Source: Acanthaster planci
Taxonomy: Eukaryota > Echinodermata > Asteroidea > Valvatida > Acanthasteridae
DNA length: 64,000 bases
Assembly (NCBI RefSeq): GCF_001949145.1
Contig: NW_019091535.1
Coordinates: 496,051 to 560,050 of the forward strand
Direction of reading: 5' to 3'
This document shows, one piece after another, positions 50,101 to 60,900 of the stretch. How positions within the stretch are numbered: the first letter of the stretch is position 1; every line of letters starts with the position of its first letter. The notes under the pieces were generated by a model, which saw only the letters and a program-made list of their open reading frames with translations, did not search any database and had not been told where the DNA came from. Both the position numbers and the translations under genes were made by a program.

Positions 50101-51092
50101 AAGAAATATTGAATAAGGTCCAAAGTGTCAAATTGTTTCAATATTGTGACTTTTCATAACTTTACTACTTGGCTACTGTTAGTGTTACTTCTAGAAACGA
50201 CATGTTGCAGGCACCCACGTGTCATCTGCTTCCATGACTGTATAGTTGCCAGCTCTTTAATTTCACCATTCACATAACCAACTGGAATTCAGAGTAGGGA
50301 AATTAGGAACCTAGTGACTATACAACTATTTTAAACTAAAGAACTCTAGTGGCCCTATCTGGAAGAAAGACGTAAAGCTTTTAGTTATATTTCCTGTACA
50401 AAATTCAATACCAGACTGCCACTCTCGACCCTAATCTGCACCTCACTCCATTTCCTACATCCACAAGATCACATCATCCGAACAAGTATGTATCAACATA
50501 CACTAGCCAAATCCTGCCCTATACTTACCCTTTTTCCCTTGCAAAGTCACCTGGTGCCCTCCCTGGAGGCACTTTATCATCACCATATGAGGTGTTTAGA
50601 CATGTTAGAGGAGCAAATGGAACCTATAAACTTTATGGTTCCTTTTAACTTGCACTTACAGTATACTCTAGGCACTGATTTGGGACAGAGTTCCATGTAT
50701 GGACAACACTTGATGCCCCTGTTCACAAACCTATGAGGTTTGTCTGAAAAAAGTGTTTTCCATTAAGTTGATGCTTCAGAATTTTCTTAGGTAATTTTCA
50801 CTTTTCAGGATCAATGTCTGACCGCTGTTAAAACGGGCCAATTAAACCACTGACATGAAAGATAGATGATTTAAATAAAGCTGACAATTAGTGAACAACC
50901 TGCCAATATAGCCTTTCCAGGGTGAGTTGATTTTCCCCCTGTTCTGATCGGTGCTGCAGCAGCCAAAGCCAGCGGCCGTACTTGTCCAAAGGCGGGGTTC
51001 AACCGACGAGATAAACCCGGGGAGCTCTCTGCAGAACACGCTGGACTTGCGGAGATCCCAGTGCAGTCTCGAATCGCTCCTCGAGTACTCAT
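41153..51092 (-). CDS. SLC25A1: Mitochondrial tricarboxylate (citrate) carrier SLC25A1
   Basis: Six exons (minus strand): 50900-51092, 44934-45141, 44218-44444, 43647-43867, 42930-43003, 41153-41267; 1038 nt, 345 aa. All junctions are GT..AG with matching phases. The three carrier-family signatures are present: [19 protein letters not shown] and [13 protein letters not shown]25A1-specific blocks follow the vertebrate protein closely: [74 protein letters not shown] and [17 protein letters not shown]. The protein exchanges mitochondrial citrate for cytosolic malate across the inner membrane, supplying acetyl-CoA for lipid synthesis. The N-terminus is about 30 residues longer than the human protein but ends in the same Ala-rich stretch (LALAAAAP). 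Intron 1 is 5.8 kb and repeat-bearing. The start ATG has A at -3. The gene lies head-to-head with TEKT1. Confidence 0.95.
42591..42806. mobile_element. Foldback MITE-like element in SLC25A1 intron 5
   Basis: A 216-bp palindrome. The left arm has CTGCTGAGCAAAAAGTCTC, CACTTTGTTCAGCAAGTTGC and GGAACTGAATTTCTGCCTTG. These are mirrored on the right by CGAGGCAGAAATTTGGTTCC, GCAACTTGCTGAGCAAAGTG and GAGACTTTTGGCTAAGCAG. Near the centre, ATGAGGAAAA faces TTTTCCTCAT. No coding capacity. Confidence 0.85.
45488..45620. repeat. Foldback repeat in SLC25A1 intron 1
   Basis: The left arm CAGAGGGTTTGCATGGCTGC then CACCTTGCA is the imperfect inverse of the right arm TGCAAGATGGCTACCATGC then AAAGCCTCTA. Arms are about 35 bp or more; no coding capacity. 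Confidence 0.65.
50688..50801 (+). repeat. Dispersed repeat, copy B (matches 4789-4905 minus)
   Basis: Shares AGAGTTCCAT, GGACAACACTTGATGCCCCT, CACAAACCT and AATTTTC...TTTTCACTTTT with the minus strand of 4789-4905. It lies inside SLC25A1 intron 1, near the first exon. Confidence 0.7.
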
Positions 51093-52436
51093 TTTTCACC
51101 AGTGATAAACCAACTTTTGTTGATCAGTAAAATGACGTCTTCTTGTGAGCACAACGAAGTCAATCTTGTGCCTAAATTAAATCAAATTATGTCGGGTTTC
51201 TGACGAAAACGGAACTCAAACACCTTCACATACATGTACAGTTGTACATGTACATGTACTCGTCGTACGTGTCACACAACAACATCCGTGAGAATGGACT
51301 AGGTGAAAGGTCAACACCGTCCGATATGAGACCATCCCACCTATTGAATATGCATATTGTTCCACAGAAATGTCGTGATTTATCGCACACTCGCGTTCGC
51401 ATACGAGATTTCAATTATTGTGGCAACGGGAACAATGGATCGTTCCATTATTTTCGGTAAGGGATGGGAATTTTACGTAAACCATAGAAATGCAACATTA
51501 TTGTGCATTGTTTCGCTAAAGATAACATAGAAAATTCTTAGTAATAGAGTAAAAGATACTGGAAATACTTTGTCTCATAATATTGATTGGCTGTCAGATC
51601 GAACTCTACAATGATTACTTGTTAATGGAAAATTTCCACCTCGGTAGATCTAATCAATGCACCTCGTTGCTATGTACGCACATGTGTATATTTCATAGTG
51701 TGGTTTTCGCGAGAGCAACGGATCATTTCCGGATCAGAGTCGAGTCAGCGTCGTATCGAACGCAAATCTCACAAGACGTTTTACAGCCGGTAAGCCTGAT
51801 GATTACATGAATTTCTAAGTTTCATTTAACTCTATAAAATTCAAAGTAATAAGAAATAATGCTTGTAAACAGTATTCAATACGGAATTGCAGATTTCTTT
51901 CAGGAGTGCAGGGATTGAGTTTAACTTATACGATCTGACGATATGAACAAGGTATACCAGTACTAGTAGCGTGGGCCCGAACGTGCTCCTTCGCGCGCAC
52001 TCGACGTCTGCCCCGTTTTTGGACTGGATTGGATTTATTTGGTATTAGGCCTACCTCACAACAAAAATACAATGACAAAAATTAAAAAGCCAAAAATACT
52101 ATGAACAAGAACAATAAGCACATTATATACAAAAATTAGGAAACACCAAAAGGTTTGGGGTTTTTCTATTCAAGTTCCATTCCATGTTCTGCTCTTGCCG
52201 AAAAGTTGTGCTATATGATTTATATCACATATAGGCCTATTGTGCAGTGCTGAAAATGGATCCGGAAAATGGAGTCGACTCCAAATTGTGTTGTCAAACA
52301 TTCTAGGGTTTTATGTTTTTTATTGATGAGAAATTTTTGTTACTTGGCCACAGAGCATTGCTTCTGCTCCAAAATGGTTAAAGCAGTAGACCTACATGTA
52401 TGTGGTAACCCAAGTAAATCCCATGTCTCTTTTCAG
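51093..52436. promoter_or_regulatory. Divergent promoter region between SLC25A1 and TEKT1
   Basis: The two start codons are 1.37 kb apart on opposite strands, so both promoters lie here. A likely untranslated TEKT1 exon ends near 51789 (CCG|GTAAGC donor), to be joined to the acceptor TCTCTTTTCAG that ends at 52436. No TATA box or factor site can be assigned with confidence. Confidence 0.45.
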
Positions 52437-52461
52437 ATTGGGATTGATTTTCTTTACAAAA

Positions 52462-55400
52462 ATGGCCAAACTGATCAGTGCACCTCCCAAGTTCACCCAC
52501 CAAGAGTGGGCCTACTCCAACAAGACCAACTACAACAATGCAGAGAAGCAGCGAGCAAGTGCAGAACGCCTCATTGATGAGAGTGAGCGGCTCATTGACG
52601 AGACGGATGAAGTGACCAAGAGAACACAGAGGGACGTCAACAAGAAGTTTGGTCAGTGTAATGCTGAATTTTGCATTGGACAGACACTTATCAGATTTTC
52701 ACATGATATTGTACAATTAACAAGGGATGAAAGACTTCAACTGTTTTTGAATCCCCAAGTATACTGAAATGTACAGTTGTGACAGTTGTGTAAAGGAATC
52801 AAGACTAATATTAGCGTTATAAAGACTGATTACCGCTTTAAATTAATAGATACATGAGTGGACCTGGACAGCAGGGCACAACTTTTGTCCAAAAACTAGG
52901 CTGTGTCCAAATGGACAACAGCTACTGGTATATCTATTGTCAGCACAGCTATATTTCCAATGAATAAGGACCACTGAAGTTGATTTGTTGACCTGGTTAT
53001 TTTCTTCGAACACATAAACATTGCATGTTGCATCTGTGAAGTGGATTTATTGGAAAAGTGTAATTTTTGGTAGGGTTTGTGATACGTCAATATACAAATA
53101 AACATCCTTAGCAAGACAAAATCCAATGGCAATATTTTAAGAATGATTATCTTGTTTTTAACACAGAATTAAGGCATGCTTTCAATGATGAATTTCATGG
53201 AACATTATAATAGGGCTGAGTCAATTCAAATAATTCACAATTCGAATATTCGACGTTTAATTAAATAGAATATCCAAATACATGTATTCTGTTCAACCGA
53301 CCGGCAGATTGTTGAACAATCCGTATACAAAATCAGTTGCAATAACCCAAACACTTGTATATTAAAATCACTATACACGTAATAGCTTCTCATGTCTCTG
53401 AGTTTTCCAGCCACGAATTAGCAAGATTTAGAGACAAACAATACTTCTTCCTGTCCTTTAAGTTTTTTGACAGAATAAGTTACTTTTTGAATTGTAAGGT
53501 TTCTGTTGCTTTTCATTTGAATCTGAAACAAGCCTCCACAGTGCAATTTTTCTTATTCAAAACAAAAAAAATTTCTCCCTTCGTTTTCATGATTTTTGCA
53601 TTCAAATATTTGAATCTGGAAAATAATATTCAAATATTTAATACTTGATCGAATATCCAGATACATGTATTGGATATATAAGGCACAGCCCTATATTATA
53701 ATCACAAGTTTTCATTCTCTTTTTTCCAGAACAAAGAATACATAATGTGACATTCTGGAAGGATGAACTAAACAGAAAACTTGATGACGCCAAGAAAGAA
53801 ATTGACACGCTACTTGCCTACAAAACCAGACTACAGAATGCTCTTGAAGCCTGCAAAGAACCACTAGCCATTGTCAACCATTGCCTACTGTTCAGGTATA
53901 TTTCCCAGAGTAGTGGAGACTTTATACCTGAAAAATCTGTCCCAAGACTTAACTTGATCAGCTTGTTACAAAAAAGTTTAATATTGAAATATTAGATGAC
54001 ATTAGACATAAAAACACGTATGTTTTATTCATTGGGTATAAAGATATTTTTATTCAAATTTTTTTGAAAAACATTGAGTATTTGAGGATAAATTACCTTG
54101 TGATTTCAAGAACTTAAATTTATGAGTATATGCTTTCATAAGGGGATAAATATGCTACTCAAAAAAAGTTAAGGACCACTTTTAAAAAATTTATACCAAG
54201 CAATGAGTCTAGTTCTTTCATTGTTTGTTTGTCTAGATGGTGTTCTCCCAGAAATAACAATTGTTTCAAAACATCAAATGCACATTTACAGCATTATATC
54301 TGATATAAAAAAACGTATACACAAAAATGTGGTCCTTAACCTTTTTTTGAGTAGTGTATGTGCTTGGCCAGTCTTAAACACGACCGACCAAGCACATATT
54401 TATTTATTTTTTTTTAGTCAGAGAGTCAAAAGAAGTCAATATATGATGGATTTCCAGCAATTTTGTTCTAGAATTTTATTTAGATTTTCCTGAACACCCC
54501 ATCCATTTCTTAGTATATTCCTTGCGCAAGTTGTCCAATAGAACCTCCTTATATGGACTTTGCTGCCTCTGATGAGCCATGTGCACACAGACTGTTGACC
54601 AATCAGAATCATTTAAACGCAGAGTGCATTTATCACTTCTCAGCGGGCATTTTTAAATGTTAATACATGAACACGGTCAAGTTGCACGTTGTTGCATACA
54701 GAGACTGGGGTATTATGAATATCCAGTACTGGGAAAAATGTCACACCTATCAGTTAAATTTGATAAATGAGACCTCTTCTGTCAAGCTACACTTCACATA
54801 CATGACCATGTATAAAGTGAAACGAACTTTAAAGAGATCCATGCTTAACTTTCTTGATTACTGTATAACCCCTTTTCAGTGTTGTGTGGGACTTTTGATG
54901 TGTTGGAAATGTACCTGTATGTAGCATACTTGTGTGCTGGTCAGTTGCATGTATCTGACTTGTATTTTTTAATTCCACACCCATTACGTTTATCAGAGAG
55001 GGTCGCGAAGCCATTGACCTTGTCCATGATGATGTCGAGAAGAACCTCCTTAAAGAGCGCGAGACCATCGAAGGTGTCATGGCCTTGCTTCAGCGCACCC
55101 TGGACCAGACCACGGAGCAGATCCGCATCATGCGGTCACGGCGTTACACCTTGGAGAAAGACCTGACAGACAAGTTTGCTGCCCTGGACATTGATCAGGA
55201 CTGCAGAGAACTCAGGGATGATAACCCACACCTCACCTTCAAATCCGGCGCTGCCAAAATTGAAACCAAGTACGTAGCATCTTTGATCCACCGTTATAAG
55301 ATTTTCTTTGTATGGCAGTAAGAAACTGTAAGTGCAGTTTTCTTGTCATTTATACAGGCAGTGTACTTGTTATCCTGACCAAATTTCATCTGAGAATTTT

Positions 55401-56603
55401 ACACAAATAAGGAATTTAACGCAAGAAAGCCTTATTACATTCAAAGGAATGATTAGCATTTTGCTGTTTACCTTGTTTTTGTCTTGTCTTACAGGTAAAG
55501 AATTTGATAACGAATAAACATAAATTCAGTTTCACAACTTCTTAAAAGCCTAATGCTGAATCAGAATTACTATCACTTTGCTTTAAGTGTGACCACCACT
55601 GCTATTTGGAACATTTTCTTTCATAGCTCTGTCACCCCAGAAGACTGGCAGAAATTCACCAATGAGAACATTCTGAAGACAGAGCGTGACCGCAAGAATG
55701 CCGTGGACCTGCGGGCTGTCATCGACAGTCTGCTGGAAACCACAGAAGACGACATGAAGAAGCAAGTCAGCGACACCAACCTGGCCTTCAAGAAACGCAT
55801 CAGGGAAACACAAGACACAAAGAGCGAACTGGAGACACATCTGGCCAAGGTGAGCACTCAACTCTTTTTTTACATTGTGGTGCGTAATCACTTTGTGCTA
55901 ATCTGCAGGTTTTTTAAACACAGGCACAGCTGACAGATTAAAACATCTCGCACGCCTCGACTCACCTCCGGCTGTTAATCGTGATCATGTTAATCGTGAT
56001 CACATCCCCTCGTATGTGTTGTATACACACACAAAGTCACACAAGTCTGTGAAGGGAAAATGTGTTGAACTTTTGCCACTGTGCACAGCCATTTGTGGTA
56101 GCAGTTACTGCTCAATGGGTGCACTGTATGCGGTTAGGTTAGGGTTTATAAAATTCTCTTAGTTGATGTAAATTTCAATAAAATGTTTTCCTTGCACATT
56201 TAGCAGCTGTAACATTCCATTTCATCTCCGGTTTTTTTTTGTTCAGGTCGTTGGACAAATCCAAGAGATGGAGAAGAACATTCAGAGCCTGACCAAAGCC
56301 GTGGAGGACAAGATGGGCCCCATGAAGCTGTCTCAGACGCGACTGGACACCCGCACCAACCGTCCCAACGTGGAGCTCTGCCGGGACCCTGTCCAGTATC
56401 GCCTCATCAACGAGACAGCTGAGATCAGCCAGAGTGTGGCCAAGCTCCAGGCCACACTGGACGAGGCCGAGGACCAGCTGAAGGGGCTGATCCGCCAGCA
56501 GCAGACGTTGGAGGAAGACATTGACATCAAGTCCAAGTCCGTCTACATTGACAATGTCAAGTGCATGGGGCTGCGGCAGAGTATCAATATCATGAAATTC
56601 TGA
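52462..56603 (+). CDS. TEKT1: Tektin-1, ciliary/flagellar microtubule inner protein
   Basis: Five coding exons: 52462-52651, 53730-53895, 54997-55269, 55627-55849, 56247-56603; 1209 nt, 402 aa (human TEKT1 is 418). All junctions are GT..AG in matching phase. The start follows a spliced leader (acceptor ending 52436) and begins MAKLISAPPKF, as vertebrate tektin-1 does (MAKLLQPPPKF). Other tektin-1-like blocks are SERLIDETDEVT, FWKDELNRKLDD, IDLVHDDVE, IMALLxRTL-like VMALLQRTLDQTTEQIR, YTLEKDLTDKFAALDID, SVTPEDW and HLAKV. The tektin signature RPNVELCRD lies at residues 323-331. Almost all of the protein is predicted coiled coil. Tektins form filaments inside the doublet microtubules of motile cilia and sperm flagella, so expression in ciliated cells is expected. 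The C-terminus is slightly shorter than in mammals. Confidence 0.96.
53211..53693. mobile_element. hAT-like MITE in TEKT1 intron 1
   Basis: Left end TAGGGCTGAGTCAATTC, right end GGCACAGCCCTA. It is flanked by near-identical 8-bp target duplications, CATTATAA (53203-53210) and TATTATAA (53694-53701). Subterminal ATTCGAATATTCGA-type motifs appear on both sides. The ends, the 8-bp duplication and the 483-bp length fit a nonautonomous hAT element. Confidence 0.8.
54153..54356. mobile_element. Tc1/mariner-like MITE in TEKT1 intron 2
   Basis: Left end CTACTCAAAAAAAGTTAAGG then ACCAC; right end GTGGTCCTTAACC then TTTTTTTGAGTAG. Both are flanked by TA (54151-54152 and 54357-54358). About 204 bp with no coding capacity. 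Confidence 0.85.
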
Positions 56604-56722
56604 GGGCTGCGCAACTGGCTACGATCATTTTGGGTAAAAGTGGGAGTACCTGACACACAACATAAAAGTTGCACCTCTGTGCAGCACTGAAAGGTTTTTG
56701 TCTTTAAAATTGCAAAAGCACA

Positions 56723-56728
56723 AATAAA
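56723..56728 (+). promoter_or_regulatory. Proximal candidate poly(A) signal of TEKT1
   Basis: AATAAA 120 nt after the TEKT1 stop codon. A second AATAAA lies at 57561-57566. Confidence 0.5.
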
Positions 56729-57560
56729 AGTGTATGTACCAGTAATTTAATTGTCATTCCCCATATGGTCCATCCAAGTACATGTACATGTAAACAGGTT
56801 TTTATTCAGAATAGTTGAACATGAAATACAAAGCACCATGAGGGGAAGTGACATCTTTATCCATCCCTATTAATATCCGTCCAGCTGTAAAAAGCTTCCC
56901 ATCTTGTAAGACGACTTTTCTCTTCCTTGCACATTTGAGTTTCTGGGGTTGGATGACTTTAATTTAAAAGTAAATTCCATGTATGGTGTAAATGACAGAA
57001 TTAGCAAAAATTTTAATTGAGCTTTGGCATGGAGTAGGAGGATACGGTATTTTATTGCATATGAAATTGACAGAATAAACCCAGTATTCTAACAGTGCTT
57101 TTGACTAGGATCTGTATGTGCATTTATCCCACACTCTTAGAAAGGCAACCATTGTCACCAGTAACTCAATTTTACAGTTGATGTCAACATTGACAGAATG
57201 TTGGATCTCACTGTTCTTCAAAAAGAGTTAATATTTCATAATTTACCAACAAAACATTTGTCAACATCAAGGATTTTGTTTGGTATGACTGGTGCTTCTG
57301 TAGTAAATTTCATTACAAAGTCATGTTTTCCCAGTACTTAAGCGTATCAACTGCAATGCAGGAATGTGTGTCTTTGTTTCAAACTGGAGGCTTCTTCCTC
57401 ATGTAGTGAGCACTGCAGTACCCATCTGTATCCATCACAACGAAGGTGAATATGCTTCTGCTTTAGTCTTCATTAACTTAGCAGCACACTATAGGGAACT
57501 GGTGTAAATTAAGTAATACAATGTACTATATATTATTTTGCCGTTTGCATATTTGTGGTT

Positions 57561-57566
57561 AATAAA
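57561..57566 (+). promoter_or_regulatory. Distal candidate poly(A) signal of TEKT1
   Basis: AATAAA about 960 nt after the TEKT1 stop, followed by a T-rich stretch (CTCTTTTTTG) 30 nt on. It is only about 190 bp from the opposing RMND1 signal. Confidence 0.45.
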
Positions 57567-57756
57567 GTTCATGTTGTATTCTCATACAGTCTCTTTTTTG
57601 CATCATTTGTAACAGTCTGATGAAAAAATAGACATCAATCACATGTGCAATTGTTCATTAATGCACTGATGAAAATTAAGGTACATGTAATTTGCATTTT
57701 GAATGCTTGATTTCTTTTCTGCACGCCCATAATATTTCTGGCTACTTGAGTTATGA

Positions 57757-57762
57757 TTTATT
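57757..57762 (-). promoter_or_regulatory. Candidate poly(A) signal of RMND1
   Basis: AATAAA on the minus strand, about 215 nt after the RMND1 stop codon. Confidence 0.5.
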
Positions 57763-57976
57763 AATACTCAACCGACACTCCCTAAAGCATCCTTTCTTAA
57801 GAAATGTCCCAAATCCTCCACATTTTTCACTGTGCAGCTAGCCCATGGCTCGGTCTAGACCTATTGAGAAGCACCAAACCCTTGTAAAGTAATGGTGGAG
57901 GGGCTCTACCTCCCTCAATGTATCAAAATCCCAGAGACCTTCCCAGTTGGATTTGAAAGATGGTGAGTTGAGAATG

Positions 57977-60900
57977 TCACCTTCCGCCCACAGATGCAAC
58001 TTGACTCTGAACAGGTGTTGATGATACAGCATTGTGTTGATCACTGTCCCCATAATATCTCTGGATGTAGTGAATTACTTCAAACATGACCTGAAGACAA
58101 AATAACACACATGCCCTTTTTTTATCTAGTAGGCGGTATTAGTGGCCATAAACACTGTAAAGTTGAACCCATTAATGAGAGGTCCTTCGGACTTGGCAAA
58201 TTACCTTGTTATAAAAGGAACCTTGTATTATCAGGAATGAAAACAATGAGAAAAGGACTGGGACCTAACATTTCCCTGTTATAAGCAGAATCTTCTATTA
58301 ACACTGCTCGTATTAATGAGGTTCGACTGTACCGCACAGGTATCTAGCTTACGCATGGGTTGCATGCACATGTTCAATGTTTCTTCAGCTCAGGGGATGC
58401 TGTGACTTAACCTATAAGCACGCACATCTACATGTTAATGTGGCTGCATCCGAATCTCTTGTCCAGAGCTAGGTCTAGGTCTTCGCTCCATTGGAAATGC
58501 ATGGAGACAATAGACCTAGCCGTAGCTCTGGAAGCCCGTTTCAGACACGGCCTGTGTAATATACCCAAATGTGGTGCTACCACACTAACAGCACCTCCTG
58601 GTAGTCTATTAATATCACAAAATCAAAGGCACACGCACTAGGCGTGTGGCCTAGTGGTTGGCGTTGGTTGGGTGCGGGCTTAAATGCAGCAGCTGGTTAC
58701 ATGTTGTGACCTTGGGCGAGTCACTATACTCCCATTTGTCTCTCTCCCATGGATATACAATGGGTAAATTTGCCTGAAATGGCTGCATGGAGTTGTATAC
58801 TCTCCAGGGAGATGAAATGATTCAAGGAATCTTTATGAGTATTAAGGCTAAGGCTTACCTTTCTTTCCAATAATTATGAAGACCTGCTTCACCTACCTCA
58901 ACTCCTATAAGAAGAATGATCATCCACTCCAGCTTCAGTGAGTGACGCTCACTCAGGTGGGTTCTCATGAGTTCCACAAGCTCTGAACAATGGTTCAGCT
59001 TTTCATTGATGACCTGTGTGACCAGAACAAACACTATAAATAATGTTTTTTGTGAGCAAAATGCTTTTAAATTGGTTACACTGTGATTGAATTAACCAAA
59101 TAATCTTTTTGTATTAAGCACACTTTGAACACTTAGTAAACTGAGTTGCCACCATTTTTTGGATAACTTAACAAACCAATCTGTAACCTCTCCAAAGACT
59201 GAGCACGGTCCTATTTAAGGAATAAGTCATTGCTTTTTCTGAAGCCAAAGCAGCAGGCAAAGAGGGAACATCTTCAAAGAATATACTTTATTTGGGTCGG
59301 TTCGTTAATCATGTGTGCCTGCAGAAATCTGTACTAAAGACAACCATCCTCTCAATGAAAACTGCAGTTGGCTTGCCCTTGTCCTTCTTCCGATGCTGTA
59401 GAAATGGCACGTCTTATTGTACAGTTCATCCAGATTGTCTCGGTCCCAGTAGAAGTCAGGCGAGATGAGCAGATCAGAGCTGAGGTTGATCTGATGTCTC
59501 AGGGAGAACAGCTCCCCCGTCTTGCGCATCACCTCAACACGTGACATCTTCAAGCGATGGCCCTGTTTCAGACTCTGAAAGGAGAAGAGGGTACACATGA
59601 TTAAGTACATTGTGGACAAAATAGTGCACACGTACATGTATTTCAAAGAATAACCAAAAAGCTCAAAAGTGACATTCTAATATGTAAGGTGAATGGTTCT
59701 AAAACAGGTAAACAAATTTGACAGCTTCCTACCTCAGGAATGCTTTCAAGAGATGATGTGAACTTATCAACAGAAGATTCCCAAACACCAAGCTTAACTG
59801 GAATCAAAACAAAAAACGCATACAGATCTCAAACTGGACTGAAGTGGTCATTCCTTTTGCATCTATTTTGTTTAGAAATAGACAGACTTATGGGAGATTT
59901 CAAAAAAGGTCCAATTTCTTATTACCTCCAAAAGATGTAAGTCTCACCTGATAGTGCCATCGCATTTGAAAAGGCAAATTTTTCAAGCATCGTTGTTTCT
60001 GTATCAGCACGCTCATCCAGAATAATAGTATCATCAGTCAGTTTGGTATCCTGACTGAAACAATTTGAAAAAAAAAAAACCGAACTAAAAGTACAAAGAT
60101 AATAAACAACACGAAAATTGATTGAAGGGAAGCAGAAATATTTCAGTGTCTAACATGTAATCTGTGGTTTTTTCTTGCGATATAAATGTACAAGCTTTCT
60201 TCTTACGGCAAGAGGAAACAATTATGGCCAAGTTTAACGTAAAGCCTAGCCTCTTTAAAAAACCTAAGTAATATTATTTCAAGTTCTGAAACTCCAAACT
60301 GAACCAACAATACCACAACTTTAAAGAATTCTTGAGAGAACATGCAAAGACATGTGCAGACCTGCCATAGGAATAGTTGATGTGCTCATTCTCCCACGCA
60401 ACCATGGCAACCTCATAGGGCTGAAACTCATGCTTGCTGACAATCCGTAGCACCTTCTTCAGCTACAAAAAGGCAAAGTTAAAGAGTCAAACTAAAAGCT
60501 TAAAAAAGGGTAACCAGTTCAGAAACCAAACTGAATAATGGGATTACAATGTAGCAAAGATTCTGTTCATGGGGGTTACTGAATACGTCATATGGCCGTT
60601 TCATACTCAAGACATTTATGCAAAAATGCATGCAAATTTATCTAATTTCTATTTTGTTCGATTTTGTGTTCATTTGATAGTGGAAGCAACAATTACAGGA
60701 TGATTACAAGTGACATTAAACAAAAAATCACTAAATTGTATTTCAGGTGGGAGGAAAGACCAGGGGTTAACATTCAAGGTAAGAGCCATGGAATCAGGTG
60801 GGAATTGAAAACCTTATTCCCATGCTGACCTAGACAGGATTTCAACTTTCTGTTGCAGGAGTTGACGGCAAGGAAAGTGCCACTGTGCCAGCTTGTGGGT

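Larger units (their letters stand above)
45142..50899. other. SLC25A1 intron 1
   Basis: A 5.8-kb intron bounded by G|GTTGTT and GTCATGCAG on the minus strand. It contains scattered ACATGT runs, a foldback at 45488-45620, a small hairpin at 49886-49938 (ACTGAGAACTCTGAGT against ACTCAGAGTTCTCAG), a 16-bp direct duplication at about 49237-49268 (AACTGTACCCTGTCAT twice) and a dispersed repeat at 50688-50801. No coding exon seen on either strand. Confidence 0.6.
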
